From contig MKVT01000013.1 in assembly GCA_001898935.1 (NCBI GenBank), positions 1 to 64,000 on the forward strand: 64,000 nt of DNA, read 5' to 3'. Within the stretch, counting starts at the first letter, position 1; each line of letters starts with the position of its first letter. Shown here one piece after another: positions 17,103 to 26,196 of this stretch. This stretch comes from Paludibacter sp. 47-17 (GTDB lineage: Bacteria > Bacteroidota > Bacteroidia > Bacteroidales > Paludibacteraceae). The notes below the pieces were generated by a model. It had not been told where the DNA came from, did not search any database, and worked only from the letters and a program-made list of their open reading frames with translations. Both the position numbers and the translations under genes were made by a program.

Positions 17103-18463
17103 AATTCCCCTTTGAATTTCTGGAAGGTAGCCAAGGTATTACGCACATAGCGCAAGGTTTCGGCAGCACGGAACCGCCCGTATTTAACCACCTCATCTTT
17201 ATAATAGGCAGGATCACTTTTCTTTTCAAGATAAGGCTCCACATGGCCGTGCCAGATGTATGGATTTTTGCCGTGCTTCTCGGCCAGAGCCATTGCATCC
17301 AACACGTGGGCCGGTCCCGAATTGTAGGACGCCAGTATAAAATGAAGGCGTTCGTTGGAATCTTCCACTTTTCGAAACAACAGGTTCAGGCTTTTGATAT
17401 ACTGCACACCCGCTTCTATATTCCTCTCAGGGTTGGTGATATTCTCGCGGCTGAGGCCAAAATTAGCTGCCGTACGGGGCATCAGCTGCATCAAACCCGA
17501 AGCGCCACGGCGCGATATCTGTGCCGAATCGAATCCCGACTCGTGAAACGCAATGGCCGCCAGCAAGCGCCAGTCCCAGCCAATTTCGGAAGCGTATTTT
17601 TTAAACAAATGATCGAAGGGCGAAATGGCACCTTGCGGAATACGGAGGCGCGTAGCAGCAAAATACGGATTTCTGATAATATATTTGCCGTACAGCTGCG
17701 ACCGGAACAGCTCGGTTTCGGGCAGGTTTTCCCATTGTTCGATGGCCTTGGCCAGTTCGTGTTCGTCTTTCCTGATAACCCAGCCATTGCGCTGCGGAAA
17801 ACCGACTTGCAACCGTATGTCCATCCGGCGGTTGTGGTCTTTGTACAACACTGCCTTATTGTGATAAGCCAGCGTATATTCAATTTTCTTCTTCAGAACC
17901 TGATCGATCAACTCGTCATTGCTCACAGTATCCGAAACCTCGACGATGTTGATAAAACCACCCAATTCGCGGTTTAAACTGCGAAGTCGCTGCAAGTGCG
18001 GCGAGTTTTCGGGAACATGGATGGTTTTCCCTCTTAATTCGGCAATCGATGTTACGGTATTGACGCCTATCAGTTGCACCAACACCAGATAGGAATCGGG
18101 CTGATAGGCCACGAAACGGTAGTTGGCTTTCAATTCCCTCGTTTCGTACATATCGTAGGCAATCAGGTCGACACGCTTCTCGTCGAGCCAATCGAGCATT
18201 TGCTTGCGGGTGCGGGCCAGGTGAATGCGAACCGGTTTACCCAGCCGGGCGGCCAGGTGAGTCGATAATTCGACATCGTAACCGACTATTTCGTTCCGAA
18301 AACGAAAATACGACGAAGAGCCGTACATTGTTGCTACATGCAAAGTGTCCAACGAAAGCTCCATCATGGCATTTTCGTCGGCCGACAATTCTTTAACCTC
18401 CTGTTTATCAACCGAACAGGAAATTAAGAAAAGGAACAACCCCAACAGTATGCGAACGTTCAT
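17099..18463 (-). CDS. MltF-like lytic murein transglycosylase lipoprotein
   Basis: A 454-aa lipoprotein with lipobox FLISC (C16). Residues about 38-265 form a periplasmic solute-binding (SBP_bac_3) domain, probably regulatory (DTLHVATMYGSSSYF, DVELSTHLAARLG, DLIAYDMYETRE). Residues about 285-430 form an SLT lysozyme-like domain with catalytic E308 in AIAFHESGFD, then GASGLMQLMP and YNSGPAHV. The domain order matches MltF, which cleaves peptidoglycan glycan strands and makes 1,6-anhydro ends. It is followed by a coupled helical-repeat gene. Confidence 0.9.
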   Translation of the reverse strand: MNVRILLGLFLFLISCSVDKQEVKELSADENAMMELSLDTLHVATMYGSSSYFRFRNEIVGYDVELSTHLAARLGKPVRIHLARTRKQMLDWLDEKRVDLIAYDMYETRELKANYRFVAYQPDSYLVLVQLIGVNTVTSIAELRGKTIHVPENSPHLQRLRSLNRELGGFINIVEVSDTVSNDELIDQVLKKKIEYTLAYHNKAVLYKDHNRRMDIRLQVGFPQRNGWVIRKDEHELAKAIEQWENLPETELFRSQLYGKYIIRNPYFAATRLRIPQGAISPFDHLFKKYASEIGWDWRLLAAIAFHESGFDSAQISRRGASGLMQLMPRTAANFGLSRENITNPERNIEAGVQYIKSLNLLFRKVEDSNERLHFILASYNSGPAHVLDAMALAEKHGKNPYIWHGHVEPYLEKKSDPAYYKDEVVKYGRFRAAETLRYVRNTLATFQKFKGEL

Positions 18464-18584
18464 GTACTCTTGGCAGGATTTACAGTCCGCTAAAATAACC
18501 TAATTATTCCAATTACAAAAATTATCGGTTGTTTTTCGGCCGGCTCATGAAGCCCTTTATCGCCGTATAACCGGTCGTCGTACC

Positions 18585-20375
18585 TTACATCCGCTCGGGC
18601 ACTTCAATTCCCAGCAAGGCCATTCCCGACTTCACCACCTGTGCCACCGAGGCCGACAACAACAGCCGGAATCCTTTCAAGGCACCGTTTTCTTCCTTCA
18701 GAATGGAGAAGTCGTGGTAGAACTGGTTGTATTCCTTCACCAACTCATAGATATAATTGGCAATCACTGCCGGACTGAATTCGTCGCCAGCCTGACGCAC
18801 CACCGACGGATACGCACTCAGCAACTGAATCATATATTTTTCCTTATCAGAAACAGCCAGTCCGGTATCCACCGCATCCGGAATCCCGATCCCGGCATCC
18901 TGAGCTTTACGCAGCACCGATTTAATACGGGCGTGCGTATATTGAATAAACGGACCGGTATTGCCGTTAAAATCAATCGACTCCTTCGGATTGAAGGTCA
19001 TATTTTTCTTCGGATCTACCTTCAGAATAAAGTATTTAAGAGCTCCCAGCCCTACCATTGCTGCTATTTGCTCCACTTCTTCGCCGGAAGAGGTATCGAG
19101 CTTACCCAGTTCGCGGGCGGTATCGCGGGCGGTATCCATCATTTCCGTCATCAGATCGTCGGCATCCACCACCGTACCCTCGCGGCTCTTCATCTTACCT
19201 TCGGGAAGCTCCACCATCCCGTAGGAAAAATGCACCAATTCGCGGCCCCATTCAAAACCCACTTTATCGAGCAACAGGGCCAGCACCTGGAAATGGTAGT
19301 TTTGCTCATTGCCCACGACATACACCATTTTGTTGATGGGATAATCTTCGTAACGCAGCTTGGCAGTTCCAATATCCTGGGTCATATATACCGAAGTGCC
19401 GTCGGCCCGGAGCAACAGCTTCTCATCGAGTCCTTCGGGACGCAGATCGGCCCAAACCGAACCATCCTCGCGGCGGTAGAAAACACCTTTTGCAAGTCCC
19501 TCTTCCACTTTCGATTTACCTTCGAGGTAGGTTTGCGATTCGTAATAGATCTTGTCGAAATCGACTCCCATCCGTTTGTAAGTAGCATCGAAACCTTCGT
19601 ATACCCAGCCGTTCATCGTTTCCCACAACCGGTACACCTCCGGATCGTGATTTTCCCAGGCCACCAGCATTTCCTGCGCCCGGCGCATCAGCGGGGCCGT
19701 ACGCTTGGCTTCCTCTTCGGCCATCCCCTGCTCCATCAGCGCTTTCACCTCGGCTTTATAAGCCTTATCGAATTCCACGTAATACTTCCCCACCAGGTGA
19801 TCGCCCTTCATGCCCGACGATTGCGGCGTTTCGCCATTGCCAAAAAGTTTCCAGGCCAGCATCGACTTGCAGATATGGATACCCCGGTCGTTCACTATAT
19901 TGGTTTTCACTACCTCCCAGCCGTTGGCTTTCTGAATCTCGGAGATTGAAAAACCGAGCAGATTATTGCGCACATGCCCCAGGTGAAGCGGTTTGTTGGT
20001 ATTGGGCGACGAATATTCGATCATCATCAACTTACCTTTCCCCGTATCGTTCTGTCCGAAACTCGCATCGGACGACAGGGCGTTAAGCAATTCCAGCCAG
20101 TAAGCCGTATGGATGGTGAGGTTGAGAAAACCTTTGATCACATTGAACGCGCTCACCAGCGAATGCTGCGAAAGCAGGTAATTCCCGATCTCTTCACCGA
20201 TCGTTTCGGGAGCTTTACGGGCCGCTTTCACAAAGGGAAAAATCACCACGGTGAGGTCGCCCTCGAATTCTTTTTTGGTTTTTTGTATCTGAAGTTGGGC
20301 CTCAGCGGCTTCCAGCTGATAAAGCTCGGCAACGGCAGTTTTCACCATAGCCTGGAGCGACGATTCGATATTCAT
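18585..20375 (-). CDS. argS: Arginyl-tRNA synthetase
   Basis: Class I synthetase charging tRNA-Arg, 596 aa from ATG 20375 (MNIESSLQAMVK). The longer ORF-track start at 20471 would run through the tRNA-Gly gene and is rejected. An Arg-S N-terminal domain precedes the HIGH-type motif HLGHVRNN, and the KMSKS-like loop is GKMKSREGT. The C-terminus holds the ArgRS anticodon-binding (DALR) domain with IQYTHARIKSV. The length is usual. Its promoter lies between the start codon and the tRNA gene. Confidence 0.96.
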   Translation of the reverse strand: MNIESSLQAMVKTAVAELYQLEAAEAQLQIQKTKKEFEGDLTVVIFPFVKAARKAPETIGEEIGNYLLSQHSLVSAFNVIKGFLNLTIHTAYWLELLNALSSDASFGQNDTGKGKLMMIEYSSPNTNKPLHLGHVRNNLLGFSISEIQKANGWEVVKTNIVNDRGIHICKSMLAWKLFGNGETPQSSGMKGDHLVGKYYVEFDKAYKAEVKALMEQGMAEEEAKRTAPLMRRAQEMLVAWENHDPEVYRLWETMNGWVYEGFDATYKRMGVDFDKIYYESQTYLEGKSKVEEGLAKGVFYRREDGSVWADLRPEGLDEKLLLRADGTSVYMTQDIGTAKLRYEDYPINKMVYVVGNEQNYHFQVLALLLDKVGFEWGRELVHFSYGMVELPEGKMKSREGTVVDADDLMTEMMDTARDTARELGKLDTSSGEEVEQIAAMVGLGALKYFILKVDPKKNMTFNPKESIDFNGNTGPFIQYTHARIKSVLRKAQDAGIGIPDAVDTGLAVSDKEKYMIQLLSAYPSVVRQAGDEFSPAVIANYIYELVKEYNQFYHDFSILKEENGALKGFRLLLSASVAQVVKSGMALLGIEVPERM

Positions 20376-20402
20376 TGGAAAAACAATTTTTAATTGAGGG
20401 TG

Positions 20403-20433
20403 CAAAGATACAAAAAAGGAGTGGAGCGGCAAA
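20403..20433 (-). promoter_or_regulatory. argS promoter, -33 box overlapping the tRNA-Gly 3' end
   Basis: On the minus strand TATCTTTG (20403-20410) is a perfect -7 box. TTTG at 20430-20433, 19 nt upstream, fits the -33 element. That TTTG belongs to the acceptor stem of the tRNA-Gly gene. Confidence 0.65.
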
Positions 20434-20497
20434 CGGGGCTCGAACCCGCGACCTTCGGCTTGGGAAGCCAACGCTCTACCGACTGAGCTATTGCCGC
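20422..20497 (-). tRNA. tRNA-Gly (anticodon CCC), CCA encoded
   Basis: Read on the minus strand, a full cloverleaf starts GCGGCAATAGCTCAG. The acceptor stem is GCGGCAA/TTGCCGC, the D-arm GCTC/GAGC, the anticodon stem TTGGC/GCCGA with loop TTCCCAA (anticodon CCC, reading GGG), and the T-arm GCGGGTTCGAGCCCCGT. The discriminator is T, and CCA is encoded. It sits between the rnf terminator and argS. Confidence 0.95.
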
Positions 20498-20499
20498 AT

Positions 20500-20541
20500 A
20501 AAAAACAGTGCGAAATTACAAAAAAATCTGTAATTCCGCAC
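20500..20541 (-). terminator. Terminator of the rnf operon
   Basis: On the minus strand GTGCGGAATTAC pairs with GTAATTTCGCAC (one non-Watson-Crick step) across a T-rich loop and is followed by TGTTTTTT, 82 nt after the rnfA stop. The tRNA-Gly gene begins right after it. Confidence 0.7.
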
Positions 20542-20622
20542 CTTGACGGGAATTAATTTATAACAAATAGTGCATGATTTTGGGATGAAACCTGCAGGCC
20601 TTCAAAAACAGGGGAACAAGGC

Positions 20623-21198
20623 TTATTTTACAATCCCGGCAAACCCCATGAATGCCATCGCCAGTAAGCCGGCGGTGAGTAAGGCCGACGGAATTCCTTT
20701 CATGCCCTTCGGCAGGTTCAGCATGTTGAGTTGCTCGCGGATACCGGCAAAAAGCACCAATGCCAACCCGAACCCTATGGCCGTCGATATGGCAAATACC
20801 ACGCTGCTCGCCAAATCGAAATCTTTCTGAATGACCATGATCGCCACACCCAGAACGGCACAGTTGGTGGTAATGAGCGGCAGGAATACTCCCAGGGCCT
20901 GATAAAGGGCCGGCGAAATCTTTTTAAGGATGATCTCCACCATTTGTACCAGGGCTGCAATAATCAGAATAAAACTGATGGTTTGCAGGTAAGTGATGTT
21001 GAGCGGCTCGAGTACCGATTTCTGAACAATAAAGGTGAAAATGGTGGCGATGGTTAATACGAACGCCACGGCGCCTGCCATTCCCAGTGCTGTTTCCACT
21101 TTCTTTGACACTCCCAGGAACGGACAAATTCCCAGAAACTGCGACAATACGATATTGTTTACGAATACGGCGCTGATAAATATAAGTACGTAGGTCAT
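20623..21198 (-). CDS. rnfA: Rnf complex subunit RnfA
   Basis: A 191-aa integral membrane subunit with six predicted helices, homologous to RnfE and NqrE. It holds the conserved cysteines in FLGICPFLGVSKK and TTNCAVLGVAI; in Rnf/Nqr structures such cysteines bind an iron-sulphur cluster between the two antiparallel subunits. It is part of the ferredoxin:NAD+ oxidoreductase that couples electron flow to Na+ or H+ export. It is last in rseC-rnfBCDGEA and starts 4 nt after rnfE ends. Confidence 0.95.
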   Translation of the reverse strand: MTYVLIFISAVFVNNIVLSQFLGICPFLGVSKKVETALGMAGAVAFVLTIATIFTFIVQKSVLEPLNITYLQTISFILIIAALVQMVEIILKKISPALYQALGVFLPLITTNCAVLGVAIMVIQKDFDLASSVVFAISTAIGFGLALVLFAGIREQLNMLNLPKGMKGIPSALLTAGLLAMAFMGFAGIVK

Positions 21199-21202
21199 AA
21201 TC

Positions 21203-21796
21203 TTAAGCTTTTTTCAGTTTATTGAAGATGGCAATGAGGTAGGCCAGCGCAATGAAAGCGCCCGGCGCAAGCACGAACAGCAACATGCCGTAGTTTTCGG
21301 GGAAGATGGTCATACTGAACACCTTTCCGGTCCCCAGCAATTCGCGAACCGTCCCCAGCAGCGTTAACGCCATGGTAAAACCAAGTCCCATTCCCAGTCC
21401 ATCGAAAAACGATTTCCCGACGGTATTCTTTGCTGCAAAGGCTTCGGCCCGTCCGAGCACGATACAGTTCACCACAATGAGCGGGATAAACAAGCCCAGG
21501 CTATCGTAGAGAGCCGGCACATAGGCCTGCATCACCATTTCCACCAGGGTAACAAAGGTCGCAATTACCACGATAAAAGCCGGAATACGCACTTTATCGG
21601 GAATTATGTTTTTGAGCAACGATACCACCACATTGGCCGAGAGAAGCACGAAGGTGGTTGCAAGCCCCATCCCCAGCCCGTTGACGGCCGACGATGTGGT
21701 ACCCAGCGTGGGGCACATCCCCAGCAGAAGAACAAATACGGGATTTTCTTTGATAATGCCATTCAGCATTGTTTTCATTCCGGAATTCTGGCTCAT
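21203..21796 (-). CDS. rnfE: Rnf complex subunit RnfE
   Basis: A 197-aa membrane subunit with six predicted helices, the pseudo-symmetric partner of RnfA. The conserved cysteine segments are LLLGMCPTLGTT and VVNCIVLGRAEAFA. It starts 13 nt after rnfG ends, with a purine-rich gap (GGAGGACAAC on the coding strand) that looks like a Shine-Dalgarno site, rather strong for this phylum. Confidence 0.95.
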   Translation of the reverse strand: MSQNSGMKTMLNGIIKENPVFVLLLGMCPTLGTTSSAVNGLGMGLATTFVLLSANVVVSLLKNIIPDKVRIPAFIVVIATFVTLVEMVMQAYVPALYDSLGLFIPLIVVNCIVLGRAEAFAAKNTVGKSFFDGLGMGLGFTMALTLLGTVRELLGTGKVFSMTIFPENYGMLLFVLAPGAFIALAYLIAIFNKLKKA

Positions 21797-21809
21797 ATAG
21801 TTGTCCTCC

Positions 21810-22439
21810 TTATTGATTTAGGGTTACTGAATCGGTTTTTTCGGTGGCTCCGCTCGCCGCATCGTAGTCCTGCTTGTAAGCGCTGTAGGCATACCGGATG
21901 GTTTCGAGGAAGGCGCGCGACGAGATGGTAGCTGCTGTAATAGCATCCACTTCTCCCCCGTCCTTACTCACGGTAAGATTATTGATTTCAGGATTTTTGC
22001 CACGGATATCCTGCTTGCCTTTTTCGGTTTTAAACCAGTCGGCCATTTTGGTACCCAGCCCCGGCGTTTCTTTTTGTTCCAGTACCGAATAGTTCACAAT
22101 GGCGCCTTCGGGATCGAAGCCTACCATCACTTTGATCTCACCGCTGAAGCCGTTGCCCGAATACGACTGTACGGCAGCACCCACAAACTCGTCGCCTTTA
22201 TACGCTTTGTACAGAACGAAAGGAGCTTCGAAGCCTTCCAGGGAGATTAATTCTTCCGCGTCGAGGCGATCGAACTCGGGCAGCACTTCTTTGATTGCAT
22301 TTTCCTGTTTTGCTTTTTTGGAGGCTGCAATGGGTTCTTTGGTGAGCGAATAAACCGAACCGAGGGCTACGGCAGCAAAAATGGTGATGCCCGTGAGCAC
22401 CAGCACCATATTTTTAAATGTAGATTCTAACTTTGCCAT
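21810..22439 (-). CDS. rnfG: Rnf complex subunit RnfG (covalent FMN)
   Basis: 209 aa with one N-terminal transmembrane helix (about 12-32) and a periplasmic FMN-binding domain. The flavinylation motif is DAITAATISS, with T171 as the expected FMN-bearing threonine. ETPGLGTKM is the other family signature. A flavin transferase (ApbE) would be needed and is not in this window. It lies within the rnf operon between rnfD and rnfE. Confidence 0.95.
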   Translation of the reverse strand: MAKLESTFKNMVLVLTGITIFAAVALGSVYSLTKEPIAASKKAKQENAIKEVLPEFDRLDAEELISLEGFEAPFVLYKAYKGDEFVGAAVQSYSGNGFSGEIKVMVGFDPEGAIVNYSVLEQKETPGLGTKMADWFKTEKGKQDIRGKNPEINNLTVSKDGGEVDAITAATISSRAFLETIRYAYSAYKQDYDAASGATEKTDSVTLNQ

Positions 22440-22448
22440 GTCTTCAGT

Positions 22449-23417
22449 TTATGCTTTTTTCGGTTTTTCTCCAAACCGTTTGGGTTTAACATAGAAGTTG
22501 ATGATAGGGGTAAAGCCGTTCATAATAAGAATGGCAAACGAAACTCCTTCGGGATAAGCACCCCAGGTACGGATGATGACGGTGAGCAGACCGATACCGA
22601 CCCCATAAATCCACATGCCGCGGAACGTCATGGGTGAAGTTACATAATCGGTAGCCATGAAAATAGCGCCCAGCATCAGTCCGCCGGAGAACAGGTGTAC
22701 CAGCGGCGAAGCATAGGTGGCAGGATCGGCAAGGTATAAGATCCCTGTGAATACCGCTACGGTGAGCAGGATACTAACCGGGATATGCCAGGTAATAATT
22801 TTACGGATCAGCATATACCCCAACCCGACAAGCAGAGCGATGGCCGAAACCTCGCCGAGGGAACCCGGGATATTTCCCACAATCATATCGGAGACGGCCG
22901 GAAGCGAGGCCGACCCTTCTTTCAGGATACCGAGTACGGTGGCACCGGTTTCGGCATCGAGGTAGGTAGTGGCGAGCGGATCCACAACGGGCCAGGTAGT
23001 CATTTCCACCGGGAACGAAATAAGCAGAAACACACGCCCCACCAATGCCGGGTTGAAAGGATTGTTGCCCAAACCGCCGAAGCTCATTTTTGCCACGCCG
23101 ATAGCCACCAGCGCTCCGACGATAATCATCCAGAGCGGAAGATTGGAGGGCAGGTTGAAGGCGAGCAGCAGGCCGGTTACAGCAGCCGAACCGTCCAATA
23201 TGGTGACCGGACCTTTCAGGATGTACTTCTGGATCAGAAATTCGAAAAGCACCGAAGCTGCTACGGCTGTGAGGGTTACAATAAGTGCGCCCAGTCCGAA
23301 AAAGTAGAGCGATGCCAACAGGGCGGGAACCATGGCGATGACCACCCCGTACATATTTTTGGATACGGAGTCGCCGCTGTGAATATGCGGTGCGGGCGAT
23401 ATTATCAGTTTTTCCAT
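22449..23417 (-). CDS. rnfD: Rnf complex subunit RnfD (covalent FMN)
   Basis: A 322-aa polytopic membrane subunit of the NqrB/RnfD family. The flavinylation motif DAETGAT places the FMN on T160. Other conserved stretches are GGLGNNPFNPALVGRVF and MATDYVTSPMT. It starts 9 nt after rnfC ends, consistent with a single transcript. It carries electrons between RnfG and the membrane Fe-S core as ions are moved. Confidence 0.95.
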   Translation of the reverse strand: MEKLIISPAPHIHSGDSVSKNMYGVVIAMVPALLASLYFFGLGALIVTLTAVAASVLFEFLIQKYILKGPVTILDGSAAVTGLLLAFNLPSNLPLWMIIVGALVAIGVAKMSFGGLGNNPFNPALVGRVFLLISFPVEMTTWPVVDPLATTYLDAETGATVLGILKEGSASLPAVSDMIVGNIPGSLGEVSAIALLVGLGYMLIRKIITWHIPVSILLTVAVFTGILYLADPATYASPLVHLFSGGLMLGAIFMATDYVTSPMTFRGMWIYGVGIGLLTVIIRTWGAYPEGVSFAILIMNGFTPIINFYVKPKRFGEKPKKA

Positions 23418-23426
23418 TCTCTGTAT

Positions 23427-24758
23427 TTATTTTGCGGTTCTACTTCTTATAATTCCACCAACCGTGGATTTGCCGAAACGGATATAATCGAGCAGCGGCC
23501 GGTTCGACGGGCAGGTATAGCTGCAACTTCCGCATTCGAGACAATCCATGGTGCGGTTGGCTTCCATCTCGGTCCACATATTGCGTTCGCTCTGGGCCAT
23601 GAGCAGATACGGCTCGAGACCCATGGGACAAACCGTAACGCATTTGGTACAACGGATGCAGTTTTGTACCGGTTTGCGGATGGCTTCGGCATCGCGGATA
23701 AACACTACACCGGAGCTTCCTTTTGCCATGGGGATATTGAGATTCATCAGCGAGCGGCCCATCATAGGTCCGCCACCGACGATTTTGCCGGTGCCTTCGG
23801 GGACACCGCCGGCTTCTTCTACCACATTGGAAAGATAAGTACCCAGCCTGACGCGGTAATTCCCCGGGTTGGGCGCATCTTTACCGGTGATGGTCATCAC
23901 ACGCTCCACCATCGGTTTGTTTTTCTGAACCGCTTCGTAGATCGCATAGGTAGTGGCTACATTCTGCACCACCGCACCCACTTCCACCGGAATTCTGCCA
24001 CTGGGCACCTGGCGACGGATCAGCGCATCGATAAGCTGCTTTTCGCCCCCCTGGGGGTAACGCACTTTCAGCGCTTCCACTTCAATGCCTTTGTAATCAG
24101 CCGCAAGCTTTTTGAGGAGCTGGATAGCATCTTTCTTATTATTTTCGACACCGATAATCGCACGGTTCACTTCCAGCGCCTTCATCAGAATGGTAACCCC
24201 GATCAGAATTTCCTCGCCATGCTCCATCATCAGCTGGTGGTCGCAGGTAAGGTACGACTCACACTCTACCGCATTAATAATCAGCACCTCGGCTTTCTTA
24301 CCCGGAGGAGGCATCAACTTCACATGGGCCGGGAAAGTAGCGCCACCCAGTCCGACTATACCTGCCGCCTTAATTTTTTCGATAATCTCCTGTTTCGAAA
24401 GCGTACATTCCCGTTTGATTTCCGGGTTGCGATCGATGGTTTCGAGCCATTCGTCGCCATCCACTTCGATAAAAACCGCCGGACGCTTATAGCCCGAAGC
24501 ATCGAGCTGCACATCGAGTTTCACCACTTTTCCCGAAACCGACGAATGCACGTTAGCCGAAATAAAACCACTCGCCTGGCCGATGATCTGGCCTACTTTA
24601 ACGATATCGCCCCGTTTTACGACCGGGTCGGCCGGAGTACCGATATAATGTGCCAGCGGAATCACCACCTGTCCGGGCAATGCGGCCGTGATAATTTTTT
24701 TTCCGGCTGCAAACTTATTCTCTGCCGGATGAATCCCTCCGATTCTGAAAGTCTTCAT
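23427..24758 (-). CDS. rnfC: Rnf complex subunit RnfC
   Basis: A 443-aa peripheral subunit that binds NADH and FMN. The N-terminus has the RnfC-type barrel-sandwich region (IGGIHPAENK), the central part the flavoprotein fold (GLGGATFPAHVK, VINAVECESYLTCD), and the C-terminus two four-cysteine ferredoxin sites, CIRCTKCVTVCP and CLECGSCSYTCP. The length is typical of the shorter RnfC forms that lack the long Ala/Lys-rich tail of proteobacteria. Confidence 0.95.
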   Translation of the reverse strand: MKTFRIGGIHPAENKFAAGKKIITAALPGQVVIPLAHYIGTPADPVVKRGDIVKVGQIIGQASGFISANVHSSVSGKVVKLDVQLDASGYKRPAVFIEVDGDEWLETIDRNPEIKRECTLSKQEIIEKIKAAGIVGLGGATFPAHVKLMPPPGKKAEVLIINAVECESYLTCDHQLMMEHGEEILIGVTILMKALEVNRAIIGVENNKKDAIQLLKKLAADYKGIEVEALKVRYPQGGEKQLIDALIRRQVPSGRIPVEVGAVVQNVATTYAIYEAVQKNKPMVERVMTITGKDAPNPGNYRVRLGTYLSNVVEEAGGVPEGTGKIVGGGPMMGRSLMNLNIPMAKGSSGVVFIRDAEAIRKPVQNCIRCTKCVTVCPMGLEPYLLMAQSERNMWTEMEANRTMDCLECGSCSYTCPSNRPLLDYIRFGKSTVGGIIRSRTAK

Positions 24759-24821
24759 ATAATTGTTAGTTGTTAATTATTTATTGTCGATTGTATGCCG
24801 GGAATGCCCGAGGATAACGCA

Positions 24822-25676
24822 TTATTCAGCGGCAACAGCTTCCTCTTCCTTCACTTTCCGGGGCGGGAAATTGATCTCTTTAATCGCATTGGTAGGACAT
24901 ACCTCCACGCACTTGCGGCACAGTTTACATGCTTCGTCGTTGATAAATGCCAGGTTGTTACCGACGGTAATGGCTTCGTGCGGGCAAACTTTAAAACATT
25001 TGGCACAGCCAATACAGCCTACATCACAGGCTTTTTTGGTAATATGCCCTTTGTCCTCGTTACGGCATCCTACATAAATACGCCTTCCTTTAGGACCTTT
25101 CTTACGCAGTTCGATAAGTAATTTCGGACAAGCGCGTACACAGGCGCCGCAAGCAGTACATTTATCATCATCCACTTCCGGTATCATCGTCACCGGATTC
25201 ACCTTGATGGCGTCGAATTCGCACGACAATTCGCAATCGCCGAAACCAAGGCATCCCCACGAACAATTGGTTTCGCCGCTGTAAAGGTTGTGGGCGATGA
25301 AACAATGCTTCACCCCATCGTACTCGTTGTAGCGCGGACGGTGTTCACAGGTACCGTCGCAACGAACCACCGCTACTTTCGGAGCTTGTGCTACCGCCGT
25401 CTTACCCAGAATAGCTGCTACCTTAGCCATGGTATCGTTGCCGCCCACAGGACAGAACAAATCGCCAAGCTCATCCGATTTCACACAGGCATCGGCAAAC
25501 CCCCTGCACCCGGGAAATCCGCACCCCCCGCAGTTGGCAGCCGGCAATGCAGCTTCAACCTCATCGATGCGAGGATCCTCAAAAACATGAAACTTCTTGG
25601 CAACTACAAATAAAATAATTGCAGCAACGGCCCCGATTACTCCCAGGGTAATTAAAGATATGAGTACTACGTTCAT
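24822..25676 (-). CDS. rnfB: Rnf complex subunit RnfB
   Basis: 284 aa from ATG 25676 (MNVVLISLITLGVIGAV); the 13 extra codons of the ORF track precede the membrane anchor and are left out. One N-terminal helix is followed by the Fe-S domain with CGGCGFPGC, then several ferredoxin modules (CTACGACVRACP, CIGCAKCFKVCP, CRKCVEVCP). It accepts electrons from reduced ferredoxin. The acidic tail (KEEEAVAAE) is non-conserved. A 63-nt TTAAC-containing gap separates it from rnfC. Confidence 0.95.
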   Translation of the reverse strand: MNVVLISLITLGVIGAVAAIILFVVAKKFHVFEDPRIDEVEAALPAANCGGCGFPGCRGFADACVKSDELGDLFCPVGGNDTMAKVAAILGKTAVAQAPKVAVVRCDGTCEHRPRYNEYDGVKHCFIAHNLYSGETNCSWGCLGFGDCELSCEFDAIKVNPVTMIPEVDDDKCTACGACVRACPKLLIELRKKGPKGRRIYVGCRNEDKGHITKKACDVGCIGCAKCFKVCPHEAITVGNNLAFINDEACKLCRKCVEVCPTNAIKEINFPPRKVKEEEAVAAE

Positions 25677-25704
25677 GGTTGTTATAAAAAAACTTAAAAT
25701 CAGA

Positions 25705-26127
25705 TCAGTCAGCATTGAGCTTTTTCACCTGAAATTTCAGCTTGGATTTTAATTTACTATTGAATTGCGAAAGGATCAGAAAATACGGGACTAATGTACC
25801 GAGTGCAATACTCCCCGACAAGGCATCATTATCGACATACGATTTGAGTATCAGCAAAGTAACCAATATCAACACAAAGGGAATCACAAATGCGAGAAGC
25901 ACGGCCAGCAAGCCCATCGAACTTTGCCCGTAGAGTAAAACCGGCTCACCGACCTTAAAACCGGTACCATCGGTTTCCACATCGATCAGCTTATCGTCGA
26001 CGTCGGCAGCCGAGCAGGCCCCCTTGGCATGGCAGGAACTACAGGCCGACATTTGAACAATTTGGACCTGAATGTGTTTTCCATTTACATTCTGAATAAT
26101 TCCGGAATGTTCGATAATTTGACTCAT
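25705..26127 (-). CDS. rseC: RseC/MucC-family membrane protein
   Basis: 140 aa from ATG 26127 (MSQIIEHSGIIQNV). The cytoplasmic N-terminus bears a cysteine cluster (CSSCHAKGAC), followed by two transmembrane helices (about 75-95 and 104-124) and a basic tail. This family accompanies Rnf operons; E. coli RseC with RsxABCDGE reduces SoxR. Here it is the first gene, 28 nt ahead of rnfB, and probably helps assembly or electron transfer of the complex. It carries the operon promoter. Confidence 0.9.
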   Translation of the reverse strand: MSQIIEHSGIIQNVNGKHIQVQIVQMSACSSCHAKGACSAADVDDKLIDVETDGTGFKVGEPVLLYGQSSMGLLAVLLAFVIPFVLILVTLLILKSYVDNDALSGSIALGTLVPYFLILSQFNSKLKSKLKFQVKKLNAD

Positions 26128-26156
26128 TTTGTAATGTAGAGATTGCAATTTGAGCG

Positions 26157-26196
26157 CAAATGTACTATAAATTTTGTTTTACTACAAGATTGTAGT
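26157..26196 (-). promoter_or_regulatory. rseC-rnf promoter with overlapping palindrome
   Basis: On the minus strand TACATTTG (26157-26164) is a perfect -7 box, 29 nt before the rseC start codon. The inverted repeat ACTACAA-TC-TTGTAGT (26181-26196, minus-strand reading) covers the -33 position, where no TTTG is present. A regulator, activator or repressor, binding this palindrome would control the operon; the protein is unknown. Confidence 0.55.

Noticed and set aside
18714-19949. 411-aa plus-strand frame opposite argS
   Set aside because: Antisense shadow of a certain gene.
22785-24776. 663-aa open frame antisense to rnfC and rnfD
   Set aside because: It is an unbroken frame opposite two certain genes, rich in His, Arg and Gln, with no family resemblance. 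This is the usual shadow of codon bias in GC-balanced genes.
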